Source of the DNA: Oscillospiraceae bacterium
GTDB lineage: Bacteria > Bacillota > Clostridia > Oscillospirales > JAKOTC01
Assembly (NCBI GenBank): GCA_035353335.1
Contig: DAOPZJ010000090.1
Span: 1-6,545 of the forward strand
DNA: 6,545 nucleotides
Direction of reading: 5' to 3'
The notes beneath the pieces are model-generated. The model saw only the letters and a list, made by a program, of their open reading frames with translations, did not search any database and had not been told where the DNA came from. Shown here in pieces: positions 4,813 through 6,545 of this stretch. The position numbers and the translations under genes were made by a program. Numbering within the stretch: position 1 is the first letter of the stretch; each line of letters begins with the position of its first letter.

Positions 4813-6545
4813 TCATCCGTAATAGTACGCGGTTTTCTTGCCGATGGCGGCGTTCATCTCGTCAAGTATGGTGTTTCCACCCAATTCGAACATTGCTTTT
4901 TTGTACTCATCCACAACCTGTTGAACCGTTTTATCTTTACTAATAATTGCGTCTTGAAAAAAGTTTGTATGCTTTCTGTAAGCAGAGTTGGTAGTTATAT
5001 CATAGGTTGACCAGATGATGTTTTGGTATAATAACGGAATTTCGATAACTGACTTGTTATTTATCGCATCATATTGAAGTTTCATATATGCGTTGTACTT
5101 GCCGACATCGGTATTTCGATCCATAGTGACAACACCGTTTTGACTGTAATAGATATTTGCATTCGAATAGGGGAAGAGTTCCGGCAGTCCGCCCGTCAAA
5201 TTCGGCATGCTGGGATATACATCATTGCCCTTGGTATCCTGAGTTGTTTTTATTATAATCGTTCCGTCTTTGTTCAGGGTGTAATTGTCCGAGGAACCCA
5301 ACCAGCAATCGAGATAGCTTTGTTGTGAGCCGAACAGCATATCAATAAAAAAATCGATGGTCTCTTGTGGCTGCGGGGTGTTTTGGGTCATGGCAAAGCC
5401 ACTTGCCATAGTACTTGCAATTTGGGGATAAGCGGGATTCAAGTTAAATAATGTGGTACAGTTTTCATTTTTTAAAATATAGGAAAAATAAGAATCACTA
5501 TAATTATGGTATTGACTATATCCGGAAGCAACCAGGTCGTAGTTCGAATATCCGATATCGAAACTGAGACGGATCGAACCGGTCTTGTAGAGTTCTCTCA
5601 AATATTCCAATGCATCAACGGCAGTATCTTTGGTCATGAAGTCCACAATGCAGTCCTCTTTAGGGTCATAGGAAAACGGAGTGGACTGATAAATTCCGGG
5701 GTAAAGTCCGAAAGCGTTAAGAATATCGTTCGTTTCTTTCAAACTGACACCGCCAATGGCGGGGTTTCCTGTTGTTTGTGTATAAGCCAAGGCGAAATTA
5801 CGAAACGAATCGAGATCAGTCACAGTGCTTCCGGTACTTTGTAATGCCTCGTTTTTTATATCACGGCCGCTCAGTATCTGTGAAGCAGAGGTCGGGATCG
5901 CATAGATGTGACCGTCAACTTCAAATATGGATTTAAAATCATCGGGCAGGGCATTCCAGACCGGATTGTTGTCAAGATAGTCCTCCAAAGGCACAAACGT
6001 TTCATATTGTATATACGTTTTTAATTCTCGTATATTACTGATTGAAGACAGACCAATAAAATTCGTATTGCCATTCTCATCAATCATTTGCTTTGAAGAA
6101 GAGCCGATGCTTTGTGAAACCTTGTTATCAATCGATGCAGAAGAGTCGTTATTCGCATCCTTGTAATCCGAAATGATGTTAAGCTTAACACCGTATTTCT
6201 CAAACATCATATCCAGCCATTGTTGCTTGATCTGATCGTCTTTTGGCGCACCGATGTTATTGAAAAATTCGGGAGCGTAGATATTGACGGCATCGGGATA
6301 GTCTTTTTTCGCCGTTTCGCATGCGCCGATTAAAATTCCGGAAGCGGCGATGGCACCAATCAACACAAAACTTAAGATTTTGTTCCAAATTCCCTTTTTG
6401 GTGTAAGTCATAATCGCACCCAACCTTTCTTTCAGAGTCCGTTTCTCCTCACAGAGGGTTGTCGCGATAACCCCTGCGGGATAACGGTGGGCTGCGGCGA
6501 GATTGATCAGCGTCTCGCCGTAGGTCTGTTTTTCTTTTGCTTCTA
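4813..6545 (-). CDS. BlaR1-like M56 peptidase fused to an extracellular solute-binding domain, C-terminal part
   Basis: 576 in-window residues; the start lies beyond the right edge. Residues 1-44 precede the first ATG in frame (6411) with no stop codon and read TYGETLINLA, then TTLCEEKRTLKERLGAIM, a pattern matching the end of the cytoplasmic zinc-protease region of BlaR1/MecR1 (M56) sensors. A hydrophobic helix follows (about 55-75, ending IGAC), which in BlaR1 would be the last membrane helix. Outside it lies a COG1653 sugar-binding domain: PLEDYLDNNPVW (from 185), VDGHIYAIP (from 209), SYDPKEDCI (from 291), NTPQPQETIDFFIDMLFGS and NKDGTIII (D426). The inferred role is a membrane receptor that senses a sugar outside and cleaves a BlaI-type repressor inside. 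The HEXXH motif is off-window and unseen. Alternatively, translation starts at ATG 6411 and gives a plain 532-residue lipoprotein; ribosome sites there are weak (GGGTG close by, AAAGG 12 nt away). The solute-binding call is firm, the M56 fusion likely. Confidence 0.75.
   Translation of the reverse strand, partial: EAKEKQTYGETLINLAAAHRYPAGVIATTLCEEKRTLKERLGAIMTYTKKGIWNKILSFVLIGAIAASGILIGACETAKKDYPDAVNIYAPEFFNNIGAPKDDQIKQQWLDMMFEKYGVKLNIISDYKDANNDSSASIDNKVSQSIGSSSKQMIDENGNTNFIGLSSISNIRELKTYIQYETFVPLEDYLDNNPVWNALPDDFKSIFEVDGHIYAIPTSASQILSGRDIKNEALQSTGSTVTDLDSFRNFALAYTQTTGNPAIGGVSLKETNDILNAFGLYPGIYQSTPFSYDPKEDCIVDFMTKDTAVDALEYLRELYKTGSIRLSFDIGYSNYDLVASGYSQYHNYSDSYFSYILKNENCTTLFNLNPAYPQIASTMASGFAMTQNTPQPQETIDFFIDMLFGSQQSYLDCWLGSSDNYTLNKDGTIIIKTTQDTKGNDVYPSMPNLTGGLPELFPYSNANIYYSQNGVVTMDRNTDVGKYNAYMKLQYDAINNKSVIEIPLLYQNIIWSTYDITTNSAYRKHTNFFQDAIISKDKTVQQVVDEYKKAMFELGGNTILDEMNAAIGKKTAYYYG

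Noticed and set aside
5506..5844. 112-codon plus-strand open frame
   Set aside because: It is antisense to the solute-binding domain, which has clear family motifs in this stretch. No ribosome site or domain is evident.
6421..6423. TTG as start of the upstream solute-binding gene
   Set aside because: The AAAGG stretch directly abuts it with no spacing, and the frame continues upstream with M56-like residues.

Overview
The window looks like a piece of a Gram-positive Firmicutes genome, probably Clostridia. The signs are strong Shine-Dalgarno sites (AGAGGA, GGAGGTG), a TTG start, a near-consensus sigma-A promoter, lipobox-type Cys exports and a BlaR1-type peptidase segment. GC content is moderate inside genes, and the one large intergenic region is AT-rich. 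No rRNA, tRNA, CRISPR array, insertion sequence or phage gene was seen.

Left part (1-2943): two divergently transcribed glycoside-hydrolase-like genes share a 320-bp AT-rich control region (785-1104). The minus-strand gene runs off the left edge and is the N-terminal part of a GH127-type (DUF1680, beta-L-arabinofuranosidase domain) protein. The plus-strand gene encodes a 612-residue protein without a signal peptide that looks like a beta-sandwich plus (alpha/alpha)6-toroid glycosidase, related in layout to GH78. Both appear cytoplasmic, so they would act on imported oligosaccharides, perhaps arabinose- or rhamnose-containing plant polymers (inference).

Right part (2944-6545): two minus-strand genes carry paralogous extracellular solute-binding domains (COG1653/family 1 type), about 500 residues each. 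The downstream copy (2995-4611) is a stand-alone lipoprotein with its own TTGACA-N17-TAGAAT promoter. The upstream copy (4813 to the right edge) resembles a lipoprotein at first sight. However, its reading frame stays open through the 44 codons to the window edge, and those codons read like the end of the cytoplasmic domain of a BlaR1/MecR1 (M56) peptidase (TYGETLINLA ... CEEKRTLKERLGAIM). The apparent signal peptide would then be the last membrane helix of a membrane sensor protease whose outside domain is a sugar-binding protein.

Taken together, a plausible but untested model is a carbohydrate-sensing version of the BlaR1/BlaI system. A solute-binding domain outside the cell would detect a glycan, the M56 protease inside would relieve repression, and the neighbouring glycosidases would be expressed. 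No ABC permease gene is visible beside the two binding proteins, which fits sensing at least as well as transport. The M56 catalytic part and any BlaI-type repressor would lie beyond position 6545 and cannot be seen here.
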